Counted from the first letter of the stretch, positions 25,291 through 34,783 are shown. The stretch is 64,000 bases of DNA from Chitinimonas_A lacunae (GCF_042650885.1 NZ_JBHSBU010000001.1:1612001-1676000); one strand, 5' to 3'. The notes: a model not told the origin generated them from the sequence alone. Program-made: numbers and translations.

Positions 25291-25635
25291 TCAATCGTCG
25301 CGCGTCAATACTTCAAGCAGCTCGATCTCGAAGATCAGATTGGAATGGGGCTTGATATGCTGGCCGATCTGGCGCTCGCCATAGGCCAGCCGGGCCGGTA
25401 CGAACAGCTTGCGGCGACCGCCGACCTTCATGCCCATCAGTCCCTGATCCCAGCCTTTGATCACCCGTCCGCTGCCGATCACGCATTGAAACGGCTTGCC
25501 GCGATCATAGGAGGAATCGAATTTGGTGCCATCCTCCAGAAAACCCTGATACTGGGTGGTAATCAACGCACCCTTGACCACTTCCTTGCCCTCGCCCAAC
25601 TGGATATCCACCACTTCCAACTCGTCGTTCATCAT
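25291..25635 (-). CDS. FKBP-type peptidyl-prolyl isomerase
   Basis: 114 aa single-domain FKBP: VVKGALITTQYQGFLEDGTKFDSSYDRGKPFQ, VIKGWDQGLMGMKVGGRRKLFVPARLAYG and NLIFEIELLEV contain the usual active-site aromatic residues (Y29, F39, D40, W61, Y85). It has no signal peptide, so it acts in the cytoplasm. Two consecutive ATGs (25635, 25632) follow a GGAGAG site. It is 135 bp from the next upstream gene and is probably transcribed alone. Confidence 0.93.
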   Translation of the reverse strand: MMNDELEVVDIQLGEGKEVVKGALITTQYQGFLEDGTKFDSSYDRGKPFQCVIGSGRVIKGWDQGLMGMKVGGRRKLFVPARLAYGERQIGQHIKPHSNLIFEIELLEVLTRDD

Positions 25636-25770
25636 TCTCTCCTGCGGGTTCTGACTGCCGCCAACGGCGGACCGGGCAGCGTTTTCCCAGGAATTGGCGG
25701 GTTTGGCAATGGGCCGTATGGGAGATCGGATGGCGGCCCACGCCTGTCTCCTCCTGATCGATCGGCCAAC

Positions 25771-26427
25771 TCACTGCTGCCGCAACAGCCAGGTTTGTAG
25801 CTGATAGTCACCCGCTGCATCGAGTATCGTTTCCTCGATCAGCACGGTTCTGTTGCCGATCTGCCTGACCATACCGTACTGCCTCGTCACCACCTCGCCC
25901 AACTTCACCCAACGTGGAATACCGGTCTCATCGACCACCTTGGCCCGGCCGGCTGAGTGCTCCGTTGCAAGCAAGGTCAGTGCTGGTCCGGCACCGACAA
26001 AGCGGAGGCTGCGCAGCAGCTGATGCAGGGTCGGGTCTGCCAAGTGGGTCGTCTTGGTGAAGACCCGCAGCTGAAAACTTTTCTCTGCGGGGTCAGCGAT
26101 ATACAGGGACATCTTCTCCTGCCGCTCGCCCTGCCCCTGCACCACACAGGGCAGATCGCTCAGTCGCTTGGCCTGGGCCACGTCTGTCGCCCGACACAGC
26201 GTCTGCTGCGCAGACGATGGCAGGTAATCGAACAGGATCACCTGGCGGCCCTTCGACACGACAAACGCCCGACTGTCGGGCGAATCGGCCGGCTGGGCCC
26301 GCCAGCCTGTCGGCAAGTCAAGAAAGATCGGCACAGCCCAGAACGGACGGGCATGGACGCTCCAAGGCAATAGGCTGGTCAAGAGCACCACCATCCAGGG
26401 GATACACTTGGTCCGCTTTCCGTGCAT
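25771..26427 (-). CDS. Secreted protein with PilP-like C-terminal region
   Basis: 218 aa with an N-terminal signal peptide (basic MHGKRTK, hydrophobic core to about residue 24, cleavage near VHA-RP). The middle has two cysteines (TLCRAT, DLPCVV) that may pair. The C-terminal 50 residues, with IPRWVKLGEVVTRQYGMVRQI followed by TVLIEETILDAAGDYQLQTWLL, resemble the beta-rich end of the pilus assembly lipoprotein PilP. No other pilus gene is nearby. I therefore call it a periplasmic protein of unknown function with PilP-like similarity. Confidence 0.65.
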   Translation of the reverse strand: MHGKRTKCIPWMVVLLTSLLPWSVHARPFWAVPIFLDLPTGWRAQPADSPDSRAFVVSKGRQVILFDYLPSSAQQTLCRATDVAQAKRLSDLPCVVQGQGERQEKMSLYIADPAEKSFQLRVFTKTTHLADPTLHQLLRSLRFVGAGPALTLLATEHSAGRAKVVDETGIPRWVKLGEVVTRQYGMVRQIGNRTVLIEETILDAAGDYQLQTWLLRQQ

Positions 26428-26679
26428 GGCTTATCCCTCAGCGAGAAATAAAAAATCAGGAAAATCAACTGCAAGACACGAATTCAATCTAAATAAAAAA
26501 TAAATAATTTAACTATTCCCCTGCCTCAGACACATCCAGACTTCCTCAGCCAGGTCCCAGGCCACCGCACGCCTCTATCCTCACCCGCCAAAACATCAGC
26601 GGCCCCAATCGATTCAAGGGTTTACGCTTGCCCTTGGCAGGCGCTATAACAAAACACATTCTCCCTCTGGGAGCAGGCC
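26428..26679. other. AT-rich divergent intergenic region
   Basis: 252 bp between divergent genes, with AT-rich tracts around 26450-26515 and no open frame of note. It probably holds promoters for both sides. A GCA followed by A-rich flanks at about 26470 may be a degenerate copy of the dispersed motif. Confidence 0.4.
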
Positions 26680-28701
26680 ATGTTGCCGCAACTGAGCGAC
26701 CGCCGGTGGTGGTTTGATGTGATTGCCCTGTCGTTATTGTTCTGGGCCGTCGCCTATGCCGGTTTTCGCATCGCACCGGCCTATGCCCATGTCACGTCGA
26801 TCTGGTTTCCTTCGGGCATTGCACTGGCGGTGCTGCTGCTGCGTGGCATCGACCGCTGGCCCGGCGCCTTGTTCGGGGCAATGCTGTTCACCTTGTCGAT
26901 TGGCGTGCCGCTTCATCTGTCCTTTCTGAGCGGCAGCGGCGATATGCTCAGTTCGCTGGTCGGCTGCTGGCTGCTCAATCGTTACGGATTCGACCCCAAG
27001 CTCACCAGTTTCCGCGATGCGCTGTTGCTGATCTTCGCCGGGGCGGCGCTGCCGACGCTGTTTGGCGGCTCTATCGGTGCCACCACGCTGGTACTTGGTG
27101 GGGTGGCACCGGTCAATATGTGGCCCTTGATCTTCAAGGTCTGGTGGCTGGCCGACTTCGGCGGGGTCTTGACGCTGACGCCCTTGCTGCTGGCTTTGGC
27201 GCGACCGCAGAAACCATGGCAGGAGCCGGGTACCGAGGCACTGCTTCTCGCTTGCATGCTGCTGATCAGTTGCGGCCTGGCGTTCGGCCTGGCTACCGAG
27301 GTCTTCCATGGCAATCCGATTCCGGCCTATCTGGTATTTCCGTTTGTGATCTGGGCGGCCGTGCGTTTCGGCCATGCCGCCACCGCCCTGGTGGTGCTGG
27401 TGGCCTCACTGTCGGCCATCGGCGGCAGCATCATCCATCTATCGACGGCCGATGCCGTGCGCAGCTTGCAGGTGCTCAATCTGCAAATGTTCATGAGCGT
27501 CGTGTCGGGTGTGGGGCTGGTCCTGGTGGCCGCCACGGCGCAACAACGCCAGGTGGCGGCGCTGCTGGTCAGCGATATTGCCAAGCGCGAGCAGGTGGAA
27601 GAAGCCCTGCGGCAGAGCGAAGCCGGCTATCGTGCCCTGTTCGAGCATGCCGCCGTCGGTATCGCCCATGTCGGGCTCGATGGTCACTATGTGCGGGTCA
27701 ATCAGCGGCTATGCCAGCTATTCGGTTACAGCGAGCAGGAAATGCTGCAAACCGGCGTGCCCGCCCTGACCCACCCCGACGATATGCCGGCCACCAATCG
27801 GGCGGTGCAGCAGATGCTGTCGAGCGAGGTCACGATCGCCGAAGACGACAAGCGCTATCTGTGCAAGGACGGCAGCTATTTGTGGGCCCATACCTCGGTA
27901 GGCCTGCACCGGGCCCAGGACGGCACGCCGCTCCATTTCGTCACGGTGGTGCAGGACATCAGCCAGCAGAAAGCGGCCGAAGAGGCACTCAAGCTCCATC
28001 AGGAACATCTGGAGGAACTGGTGACCGTGCGCACCCAGGAACTGGCCTCGTTCAGCTATTCGGTTTCGCACGACCTGCGCGCGCCGCTGCGGCTGATCGA
28101 CGGGATGAGCATGTTTCTGCTCGAAGACTACAACGACCGGCTCGACGATACCGGCCGCGACTATCTGCAACGGATCCGCCGTGGCGTGCACAAGATGAGC
28201 GATCTGATCGACGCCTTGCTGGCGCTGGCCCAGATCAGCCGGGCCGAACTCCATGCCGTCCCGGTCGATCTGAGCGCACTGGCCCAGGAACTGGGGCAGG
28301 AATTGCGCCAGTTGCACCCGCAGCAGCAGGTGGAATTCGTGGTCGCGCCCAATCTGCGCGCCAGGGGCGATGCCCTGCTGTTGCGGGCGGCCTTGCAGAA
28401 CCTGCTGGGCAATGCCTGGAAGTTCAGCCGCAAGGTGGAAACGCCGCATATCGAAGTAGGCGCCTTGCGGCAGGACGGGGAAACGGTCTACTTCGTCCGC
28501 GACAATGGCGCCGGTTTCAATATGGCCAATGCCGACCGGCTGTTCGGGGCCTTCCAGCGTCTGCACAGCGAGCAGGAATTCGAAGGCTCGGGCATCGGAC
28601 TGGCCAGCGTCGCCCGGATCATCCATCGTCACGAAGGCCGCATCTGGGCCGAGTCGGCGCCCGGGGCGGGCGCCACCTTCTACTTCACCCTGCCGCGCTG
28701 A
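26680..28701 (+). CDS. MASE1-PAS sensor histidine kinase
   Basis: 673 aa. About eight membrane helices in residues 12-290 form a MASE1-type integral sensor (SIWFPSGIALAVLL, MWPLIFKVWWLADFGGVLTLTPLLL). A PAS domain follows at about 312-430 (YRALFEHAAVGIAHV, DGSYLWAHTSV, VTVVQDI). The HisKA domain has H464 in SVSHDLRAPLR. The HATPase shows LLGNAWKFS, DNGAGFN and GSGIGLASVARIIHRHEG, as in bacteriophytochrome-like kinases. GGGAGC precedes the ATG. There is no receiver domain or adjacent response regulator in the same direction, so it is an orphan kinase. The MASE1 ligand is unknown. Confidence 0.92.
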   Translation: MLPQLSDRRWWFDVIALSLLFWAVAYAGFRIAPAYAHVTSIWFPSGIALAVLLLRGIDRWPGALFGAMLFTLSIGVPLHLSFLSGSGDMLSSLVGCWLLNRYGFDPKLTSFRDALLLIFAGAALPTLFGGSIGATTLVLGGVAPVNMWPLIFKVWWLADFGGVLTLTPLLLALARPQKPWQEPGTEALLLACMLLISCGLAFGLATEVFHGNPIPAYLVFPFVIWAAVRFGHAATALVVLVASLSAIGGSIIHLSTADAVRSLQVLNLQMFMSVVSGVGLVLVAATAQQRQVAALLVSDIAKREQVEEALRQSEAGYRALFEHAAVGIAHVGLDGHYVRVNQRLCQLFGYSEQEMLQTGVPALTHPDDMPATNRAVQQMLSSEVTIAEDDKRYLCKDGSYLWAHTSVGLHRAQDGTPLHFVTVVQDISQQKAAEEALKLHQEHLEELVTVRTQELASFSYSVSHDLRAPLRLIDGMSMFLLEDYNDRLDDTGRDYLQRIRRGVHKMSDLIDALLALAQISRAELHAVPVDLSALAQELGQELRQLHPQQQVEFVVAPNLRARGDALLLRAALQNLLGNAWKFSRKVETPHIEVGALRQDGETVYFVRDNGAGFNMANADRLFGAFQRLHSEQEFEGSGIGLASVARIIHRHEGRIWAESAPGAGATFYFTLPR

Positions 28702-28874
28702 GGACTGCCGCGGCCCAGGACAAGCGCGACGCGGTAGGGGCGGCCTGTCCCGAACCCCTCCTGGTTAGCGAATTTCCACTGAAGTCGGCGTCGCAGCAAG
28801 TCTGGTTGAGCGTCAGGAGCCGGCGCTTTGAGGGCCGGACACACTGACGCCGAATTGACTGGCAATGCGCTAGC

Positions 28875-30884
28875 TCAACCGGGCGCCACCACCCGCTGCA
28901 AGGACAGCACGAAGCTGACTCCAGCGGCCTCGTTGCGCACGGCAATCGTGCCGCCCATCTTGGCCATATAGGTCTTGGCCACAAACAAGCCCTGCCCTCG
29001 GTTGCCGTTGGCACCGGCTTCCGGCTGATCGGAGACGCCGTACTCGAAGATCTTGTCGAGCATCGGCTCGGCAATGGTCGGCCCCTGGTTGTGCAGGCTG
29101 ACGGTGGCGGCGGTTTCGCTGGCTTCGAGCGTGATCGTGATGGGGCTGTCGGGTAGACGGTAGCGATCGGCGTTACGCAGCACATGCGTCACCACATCTT
29201 CGAGCGAATACTCATCGGCCCGCACGAATACCTGCCCGGCCTGATTGATGAAACGTACCGACTCGATGCCGACGCAAGGCGCGTTGTCGGCCACATGGAA
29301 CAGGAATTCGCCCAGATCCACCGTGGTCAGCCGCAGTGTGCTCGACTGGAACGCCTCGCTCGGCGAAGCGCTGCCGTAGAGGATTTGCAGTGCCTGCTGC
29401 ATACGCCGGATATAGCGGCTGTGCTCGCCGTCGCCATACAGCGCCAGCAGCGACTGCAAGGGCGACATGATTTCATGGCCGACTGCATGCCAGCGGTCCT
29501 TTTCCTGCTCGGCCCGGATGCACTCGCGCTCAACATCCTCCCGGACTCGCCGCAGCAGTTCAGACAGGCAGCCGGCCAGAATGCCCAGTTCATCGCCGCC
29601 ACGCAGGTCGGCCAGATCAAACCGTTCCAGATCGCCGGCGCCCTTGACGGTCTGGGCCACTGACGCGGCACGCCGGGTCAGCCGGGTGATGCGGCGGATC
29701 AGGCCGATCTCGATCACCAGCCAGGCCAGCAACATCGCCAGCAGCATGGCCCCGACAAACCAGGACAGGCGGCTGGCTACCGCTCCCAGCGTGCGATTGA
29801 CGCTGCGCACATCACCCGTCAGCGTCACGGTGTAGTCGCCAAGCGGCGTGCGGATCAGCTCGCGGCTTTCCAGCAGCGAATCGTAGCCCTCGACCGGCAG
29901 GCGCTTGATAAGGCTGTAGAGCAGGCGCGAGCCGTCATCGGGCTGGTCCTCGCTGCCGACCAGGGTCAGCAATGGCGGCTGGCCGAGCCGGCCAATACGC
30001 AAGGTTTCGCCCGGCAGCAGCAGCGGTGCCAGTTCGGCCAGGGAAAACGGAGCGGTCGCATCACGGTCATTGCTGTCGAGCAGTGGCGTACCCTGCCCCG
30101 GTGGCAGGACCTGGAGATGCACGGCAATGCGGTCAAGATCGGGTGGCGGCCAATCGGGGCGCGGTGTGCGAAACAGCTCGTCGCCCAGGATCGCCACAGG
30201 CAGGCGCAGCGAGAAAAAGGCACGTCGCTGGCAAGGTGGCGCCGCCTCTTGGCATTGCGGGTTCTGCCATAACCAGCCCCGGAAATCGCGCACCGGCCGC
30301 CCAGGCCGGTCGCCTTCGACAAAGCCGGTCAGCCGGCCACGTACCCCGCGCGTTTCGTCGATCAGCTCGAACGGGGCGACCCAGCGGTAGCGCTGGCCAC
30401 GCAGGGCCACTTCGACCCGGACACGATGCGCCAGGGTCAGATCGAACTCCCCGCGCCGATGCGGCACCAGTTCGGCGCTGGAGAAACTGCCCGCCACATA
30501 GATAAAGGCACCGGCCCAGGGGTTGTTGCCGACGGCGACGCAGACCGAACCGTCGCGGTACTGCACGAGGCACCCCGCCATTTCGATGGCCTGCTGCACC
30601 TTGTTCTGGTCATCGAAATCCAGCGCCGAGAACGGCAGCAACAGCGGCCGCAAGGGCGTCAGCGTGGCGGTGGGCGGATTGAGCAGGGCCAGTTGCCCGG
30701 CCGGATGGTGCAATTTGGCCGAGATCTGCGCCTCGGTCTTATGGAAACCGTATCGGTAATTGCGATAGCTGAGCTGCTTCTCAGCCTGAAGCAGATGCAG
30801 CGCCATGGCGATGGTCGCCAGCGCCAGCAGCAGAAACGCGCTGCGAAACAGAATGCGCAGCCGGTAGGAAGCGAGCCAGGCCAT
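28875..30884 (-). CDS. Sensor histidine kinase with large periplasmic domain
   Basis: 669 aa from ATG 30884, which overlaps the response-regulator stop (TGATG). A TTG just upstream is less likely. Helix 1 is at about residues 10-30 and helix 2 at about 373-394, leaving some 340 periplasmic residues with no family I recognise but with repeated beta-like segments and four cysteines. After helix 2 come a HAMP-like linker, a short dimerisation segment with H470 in AVGHEIMSPLQSL, and an HATPase with LRNADRYRL and GQGLFVAKTYMAKMGG. The dimerisation box is unlike the classic HDLRTPL. The pair with the upstream regulator is clear from overlap. Confidence 0.85.
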   Translation of the reverse strand: MAWLASYRLRILFRSAFLLLALATIAMALHLLQAEKQLSYRNYRYGFHKTEAQISAKLHHPAGQLALLNPPTATLTPLRPLLLPFSALDFDDQNKVQQAIEMAGCLVQYRDGSVCVAVGNNPWAGAFIYVAGSFSSAELVPHRRGEFDLTLAHRVRVEVALRGQRYRWVAPFELIDETRGVRGRLTGFVEGDRPGRPVRDFRGWLWQNPQCQEAAPPCQRRAFFSLRLPVAILGDELFRTPRPDWPPPDLDRIAVHLQVLPPGQGTPLLDSNDRDATAPFSLAELAPLLLPGETLRIGRLGQPPLLTLVGSEDQPDDGSRLLYSLIKRLPVEGYDSLLESRELIRTPLGDYTVTLTGDVRSVNRTLGAVASRLSWFVGAMLLAMLLAWLVIEIGLIRRITRLTRRAASVAQTVKGAGDLERFDLADLRGGDELGILAGCLSELLRRVREDVERECIRAEQEKDRWHAVGHEIMSPLQSLLALYGDGEHSRYIRRMQQALQILYGSASPSEAFQSSTLRLTTVDLGEFLFHVADNAPCVGIESVRFINQAGQVFVRADEYSLEDVVTHVLRNADRYRLPDSPITITLEASETAATVSLHNQGPTIAEPMLDKIFEYGVSDQPEAGANGNRGQGLFVAKTYMAKMGGTIAVRNEAAGVSFVLSLQRVVAPG

Positions 30885-31585
30885 CAACGATCCTGCGACG
30901 CCGGCGGATCGACCCAGCGGAAACCGCGCATCGGGACGTTTTCGATGCAGTCGAAATCCGGATCGACCTCGCGGAAGGCATCGCGGATGGTGCTGACGTG
31001 CTTGCGCACGTTATCGCGGTTGCGGCCGCTCTTGACCACCTGGAACAGTTGCTCGTAACTCACCACCTGGCCGCGGTTCTGGTAGAGCGTGGCCAGGATG
31101 CGCTGCGCCGTCAGCGGCAGATTGATCCGCTGGGCGCGCCAGGTGGGCGTGCTCTGGCGCAGCGGATCGAGCGACAGCGGCGCACCGGCCGGCGGTGCCG
31201 CACGCTGGTCCTTGGCCGCGCGCAGGATTTCCAGGAAGGTCTCGATGAAATCCGACTCTTCGAAGGTGGCTTTCTGTAGGTAATCCCAGGCATCGAGCGC
31301 CTTCATGATGCTGCGGTAGATGGTGGCCGGCATGGCCGACACCACCAGCACCGGTGTGGCATGGCGCTTATTGATGGCATTGATGATGGCCACCCCGGCA
31401 TGACGCTCGCGGCCCAGCTCGATATCGAGCACCACCAGATCGTAGACCTCGCGCGCAATCGCGGCTTCGGCCTCGTCGCGGTTGAACCACTGATCGACCC
31501 GGATACCGGGCCTGGCCGATTCGATCCAGCCGCGCAACTGACGGCTGGTGGGCAGATCGTCCTCGATAACGGCGACTTTCAACAT
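30884..31585 (-). CDS. Winged-helix response regulator
   Basis: 233 aa from ATG 31585, with AGGAG ten bases upstream; an in-frame alternative lies at 31615. The receiver domain has E8/D9/D10 and phosphoacceptor D54 (LVVLDIELGRE), with SAMPA and QKA as the conserved Ser/Thr and Lys. The C-terminal domain (about 155-225) is OmpR-like: LPLTAQRILATLYQNRGQVVS, NVRKHVSTIRDAF and MRGFRWV. It is translationally coupled to the sensor kinase gene that follows. The target genes are unknown; the divergent SPFH gene at 31808 is an adjacent candidate. Confidence 0.88.
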   Translation of the reverse strand: MLKVAVIEDDLPTSRQLRGWIESARPGIRVDQWFNRDEAEAAIAREVYDLVVLDIELGRERHAGVAIINAINKRHATPVLVVSAMPATIYRSIMKALDAWDYLQKATFEESDFIETFLEILRAAKDQRAAPPAGAPLSLDPLRQSTPTWRAQRINLPLTAQRILATLYQNRGQVVSYEQLFQVVKSGRNRDNVRKHVSTIRDAFREVDPDFDCIENVPMRGFRWVDPPASQDR

Positions 31586-31807
31586 CGGCTGCGACTCCTT
31601 CTCACGGTCAGACAAGTATCGCGATTATCGGACGTCTAGTCACAGACGGGCTGTGAAGGTTTCTTCCGCGCCCGGTGCCAATCTGCCCCCGCCGGGGCTT
31701 TGATCGCTCCGGGGCTTCCTCGCGATGATGGCGTCAACAGAGCAGCAGCGGCGGGATGGTCCCGCCGGACCTTGACCGCTCTGGGCGCCACGCCAGGGGA
31801 AATCGCC

Positions 31808-33049
31808 ATGTTCGACCGACTCAAACCAATTGCGCAGGCCGTGCGCAATGTCCTGATCCGCAGCACCGCCCCGCTTCGCCGGCTCGGCCGCCACCGCCGC
31901 AGCGTGGCCGTGCTGGCCCTGGGCGGGCTGGCCGTCTACGGCCTCGTGACCCACCCGCCGCTCGAAACCCTGAGCGGCACCGAAGTCGGCGTTCGCTTCA
32001 ACAGTCTGACCGGTTCGGCCGACGAATTCCGTGGCGGTGGCAGCATCCTGGTCATCCCGGGCCTCCATGAAGTCCGCCGCTATGCCCTGCGCGACCAGCT
32101 CTACCGGCCCGTCGCCAGCAGCCAGGCCGACGGCAGCGCACCGTTCCAGTCGGTCGAAGGTCTGTCGCTCGGGGTCGATCTGGCGATCCGCTACGCGCTT
32201 GACCCCAACAAGGTCGCCAGGATGGCACGCGATCTGCCGGAAAACGTGGCCGGCGAAATCGTCGAGCCGGCAGTGCAAGGGGTGATCTACAAGATCTTCG
32301 CCCGCTACACGGTGCGCGAGATCTTCTCGAGCAAGCGGGCGGAAATCCAGCAGATCATCGAAAAGGAACTGGGCCCGCGTCTGGCCACCGACGGCATCCT
32401 GCTGCGTTCGGTGCAGATGGGCAAGGTTGACCTGCCAGCCGACTACCGCGCCGGGATGGAAACCCTGCTGGCCGAAGAGCTGGCCGCCGAGAAGATGCGC
32501 TACACGCTCGAACTCAAGGACAAGCTGGTCAAGCAGACTGCGCTTGAGGCCGAAGCGGCCAAGGTGCAACGCGAGAAGGCCGCCGAAGCGGCCGGCAACG
32601 AACAGATCATCGCCGCCCGTGCCCAGGAAGAGGCGATGAAGCATGTGCTGCCGTTCAAGCAAAAACAGATCGAACAACGTCAGCTCGAAGCCGAAGCCGA
32701 GAAGCTGGCCCGGATCAAAAGCGCCGAAGGCAGCGCCCGGGCCCGGGTGATCGAAGCGGCCGGCGAGGCCGATTCGCGCCAGAAGCTGGCCGATGCCGAA
32801 GCCTACCGGATCGAGAAGATCGCCAAACTCAACAGTGAACAGATGGCGCGCGACGGTGCCCTGATCAGCCGCCATCCGCTGCTGATCCAGAAGACCATGG
32901 CCGACAAGCTGTCCGATAAGGTCTCGGTCATCATCGCCTCGCCCCCGGCCGACGGCGGCTTTATCGGCTCGGCCCTGGTCGGTGCACTGCCCAAGGCTGC
33001 ACCGGTCCAGCAAGCTCCGACTGAGCAGGCCGATGGAGAAGCCCAATGA
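31808..33049 (+). CDS. SPFH/prohibitin-family membrane protein
   Basis: 413 aa from ATG 31808 after an AGGGGAA site; the frame opens at 31700 without similarity. One N-terminal membrane helix (about residues 31-47) is followed by an SPFH/PHB domain (VEGLSLGVDLAIRYALDPNKV, YTVREIFSSKRAEIQQIIEKEL, LPADYRAGME). A long Ala/Glu/Lys-rich coiled coil spans about residues 215-360. Such proteins form large oligomers at the membrane and shape microdomains or protease complexes. It overlaps the next gene by ATGA, so the two are co-translated. Confidence 0.9.
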   Translation: MFDRLKPIAQAVRNVLIRSTAPLRRLGRHRRSVAVLALGGLAVYGLVTHPPLETLSGTEVGVRFNSLTGSADEFRGGGSILVIPGLHEVRRYALRDQLYRPVASSQADGSAPFQSVEGLSLGVDLAIRYALDPNKVARMARDLPENVAGEIVEPAVQGVIYKIFARYTVREIFSSKRAEIQQIIEKELGPRLATDGILLRSVQMGKVDLPADYRAGMETLLAEELAAEKMRYTLELKDKLVKQTALEAEAAKVQREKAAEAAGNEQIIAARAQEEAMKHVLPFKQKQIEQRQLEAEAEKLARIKSAEGSARARVIEAAGEADSRQKLADAEAYRIEKIAKLNSEQMARDGALISRHPLLIQKTMADKLSDKVSVIIASPPADGGFIGSALVGALPKAAPVQQAPTEQADGEAQ

Positions 33050-34473
33050 GCACCCTGCTGCTGGCCGCCACCGCGACCCTGGCCATCGTCACCCAGGATC
33101 AGGCCGCACTGCGCGCCGCCCCGCGCGATTCGGCACCGCAGCAGGCGGTGCTGTGGCAGGGCGAGTCGCTGGAAATCCGTGGCGAGCGCCTGGGCTACCT
33201 ACAGGTCTATGACCATGTGCGCGAACGGGGCGGTTATATCCGCGCCAGTCAGGTCCGCACCACCCGCCTCGATGCAGCCACCGCCCCGGAGCTGCGTGCG
33301 GTGATTCGCTTCCTGCGCGACACCCCGGGCGCCGAAGCGCTTGGCATCGGCTACGGCGCCGCCTACCTGAAAGCGGCACCGGCCCAGGCAATCGACGCCG
33401 AGCTGTTCGATATGCTGGGCAGCATGGCCGAGCGGCTCGGCCGGCGCGCCTCGGGCCGCCAGGGCAGGACCACCGATGCCACGCTCGCCGCCCATCTTCA
33501 GGTAGCCGCCAACTACGGCATCAAGCTAAGCGGTGTCGAGCGCGACGGCCGGGTACAGCTCTGCTACGACGGCGACGCCTTCCGCCGCGTGCTGGCCCTG
33601 CCTGCCGACGCCAGCCAGCAGACCCGCGCCGCCCTGGCACTGACCCGCCATGATTGCCTCGACCCGCTGCAATCGCCGCCGCAACGCCATGCCGTCGATC
33701 AGTGGCGCGCCAGTCTGCTGAACCGCATCGATGGCAGCGCCCTGCCCGAGTTCGTCCGCAACCGCCTGCGACTGCGCCAGGCCGGCGTCTGGGCCGCACT
33801 TGCCTTCCAGCACGCCCGCCGTGGCGAAGCAGCCACCCAGGCCGCACAACAGGCGCTCGATGCGCTGGCTTCGGTGGTGGTCGAGGAATTGAGCGAAGAA
33901 GACCGCAGCGCCTACAGCGATGCCGCAATCCGCGTCGGCGCCTCGCGCTGGGCAGCCCTGCCGGCCGCTGCCACCGACAAGGGGCTGAGTGTGATCACTC
34001 AGCCAGGAGAACCCGGACAGACCTGCGTCCTGCTCGTCGACGCCCGTCGTGATACCAAGTCGCCGCTGTTCAAGACTTGCAGCTACGGCCTGGTGTGGAC
34101 GGCCAGCGCCAGCGCCAACCCCGATGGCACCGCGCTGACCCTGGCAGTCCAGCCGCTCGAAGGCTGGCGTGAACTGTGGCTGTTCCGACGTGGCGTCGAC
34201 GGCTGGCAACTGACGGTGCTGCCGCCTTCCAATCAAAACCCCGATCTGGGATATATCGAGTTCGCCGGCTGGGTGCCCGGCGGCAAACAAATGCTGGCAG
34301 CGCGCGAAGTCAAGGTCGATGGCCGCTTCCAACGCAGCTTCGAATTGATCGACCTGGAAACCCTGGCCGTGCAAAAACAAGCCGACCATCCCAATTCGCT
34401 CAGCACCTTCCATCGCTGGCAGTCGCCGCGCTGGAAACAGTTGACGGTCAGTCTGCGGCAGATGCCCAAGTAG
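33046..34473 (+). CDS. Unknown protein with SH3-like N-terminal region, coupled to the SPFH gene
   Basis: 475 aa. A short hydrophobic N-terminus (MSTLLLAATATLAIV) may be a signal or anchor. Residues about 15-75 (DQAALRAAPRDSAPQQAVLWQGESLEIRG, GGYIRASQV) look like a bacterial SH3 domain, which usually binds peptidoglycan or peptides. The rest is alpha-helical with an Ala/Arg-rich middle and a C-terminal region (GWVPGGKQMLAAREVKVDGRF) with a beta-propeller-like look. I do not recognise a family for the full length. The ATGA overlap with the SPFH gene indicates a functional pair at the membrane. Confidence 0.8.
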   Translation: MSTLLLAATATLAIVTQDQAALRAAPRDSAPQQAVLWQGESLEIRGERLGYLQVYDHVRERGGYIRASQVRTTRLDAATAPELRAVIRFLRDTPGAEALGIGYGAAYLKAAPAQAIDAELFDMLGSMAERLGRRASGRQGRTTDATLAAHLQVAANYGIKLSGVERDGRVQLCYDGDAFRRVLALPADASQQTRAALALTRHDCLDPLQSPPQRHAVDQWRASLLNRIDGSALPEFVRNRLRLRQAGVWAALAFQHARRGEAATQAAQQALDALASVVVEELSEEDRSAYSDAAIRVGASRWAALPAAATDKGLSVITQPGEPGQTCVLLVDARRDTKSPLFKTCSYGLVWTASASANPDGTALTLAVQPLEGWRELWLFRRGVDGWQLTVLPPSNQNPDLGYIEFAGWVPGGKQMLAAREVKVDGRFQRSFELIDLETLAVQKQADHPNSLSTFHRWQSPRWKQLTVSLRQMPK

Positions 34474-34559
34474 GAAGAGTATGGTGGAGAGGCAGTAGCA
34501 GCGAGCATATGGAAAGTTTTCAGCCAAAGTATTGCAATATATATGGCCATATGTATTGG

Positions 34560-34600
34560 AAAAATAAATTTTTTAGACAAAACATTCGAATATCCGGGAA
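34560..34600. repeat. Dispersed intergenic motif, diverged copy
   Basis: AATTTTTTAGACAAAACATT followed by CGAATATCC aligns with the copy at 41742 (AATTTTTCTGCAAAACATC), but the GCA/TGC core bases are mutated. Confidence 0.35.
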
Positions 34601-34750
34601 AGAAGACAGACCGTTCGGACAGTTCCCATCTCCCCTTCTTGTACGGGCTGGATGGATGCAGGCGAATAAGAGCGAAGCAGCCGTGCAGCAAATAAACGAA
34701 TAAATTATCCGACCGGGCGCAGTCGTTTCGATCAATAGAGGAATCCATCA

Positions 34751-34778
34751 AAGAAGCCCGCGCTCGAGCGGGCTTCTT
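34751..34778. terminator. Bidirectional terminator
   Basis: AAGAAGCCCGC, loop, GCGGGCTTCTT forms an 11-bp stem between convergent genes, with A-rich and T-rich sides for both directions. Confidence 0.85.
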
Positions 34779-34783
34779 GCATG

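Larger units (their letters stand above)
34474..34783. other. Convergent intergenic region with motif and terminator
   Basis: 310 bp between convergent genes. It holds an AT-rich tract with a diverged dispersed motif (34560-34600) and a terminator hairpin near the right end. No gene is supported. Confidence 0.6.
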
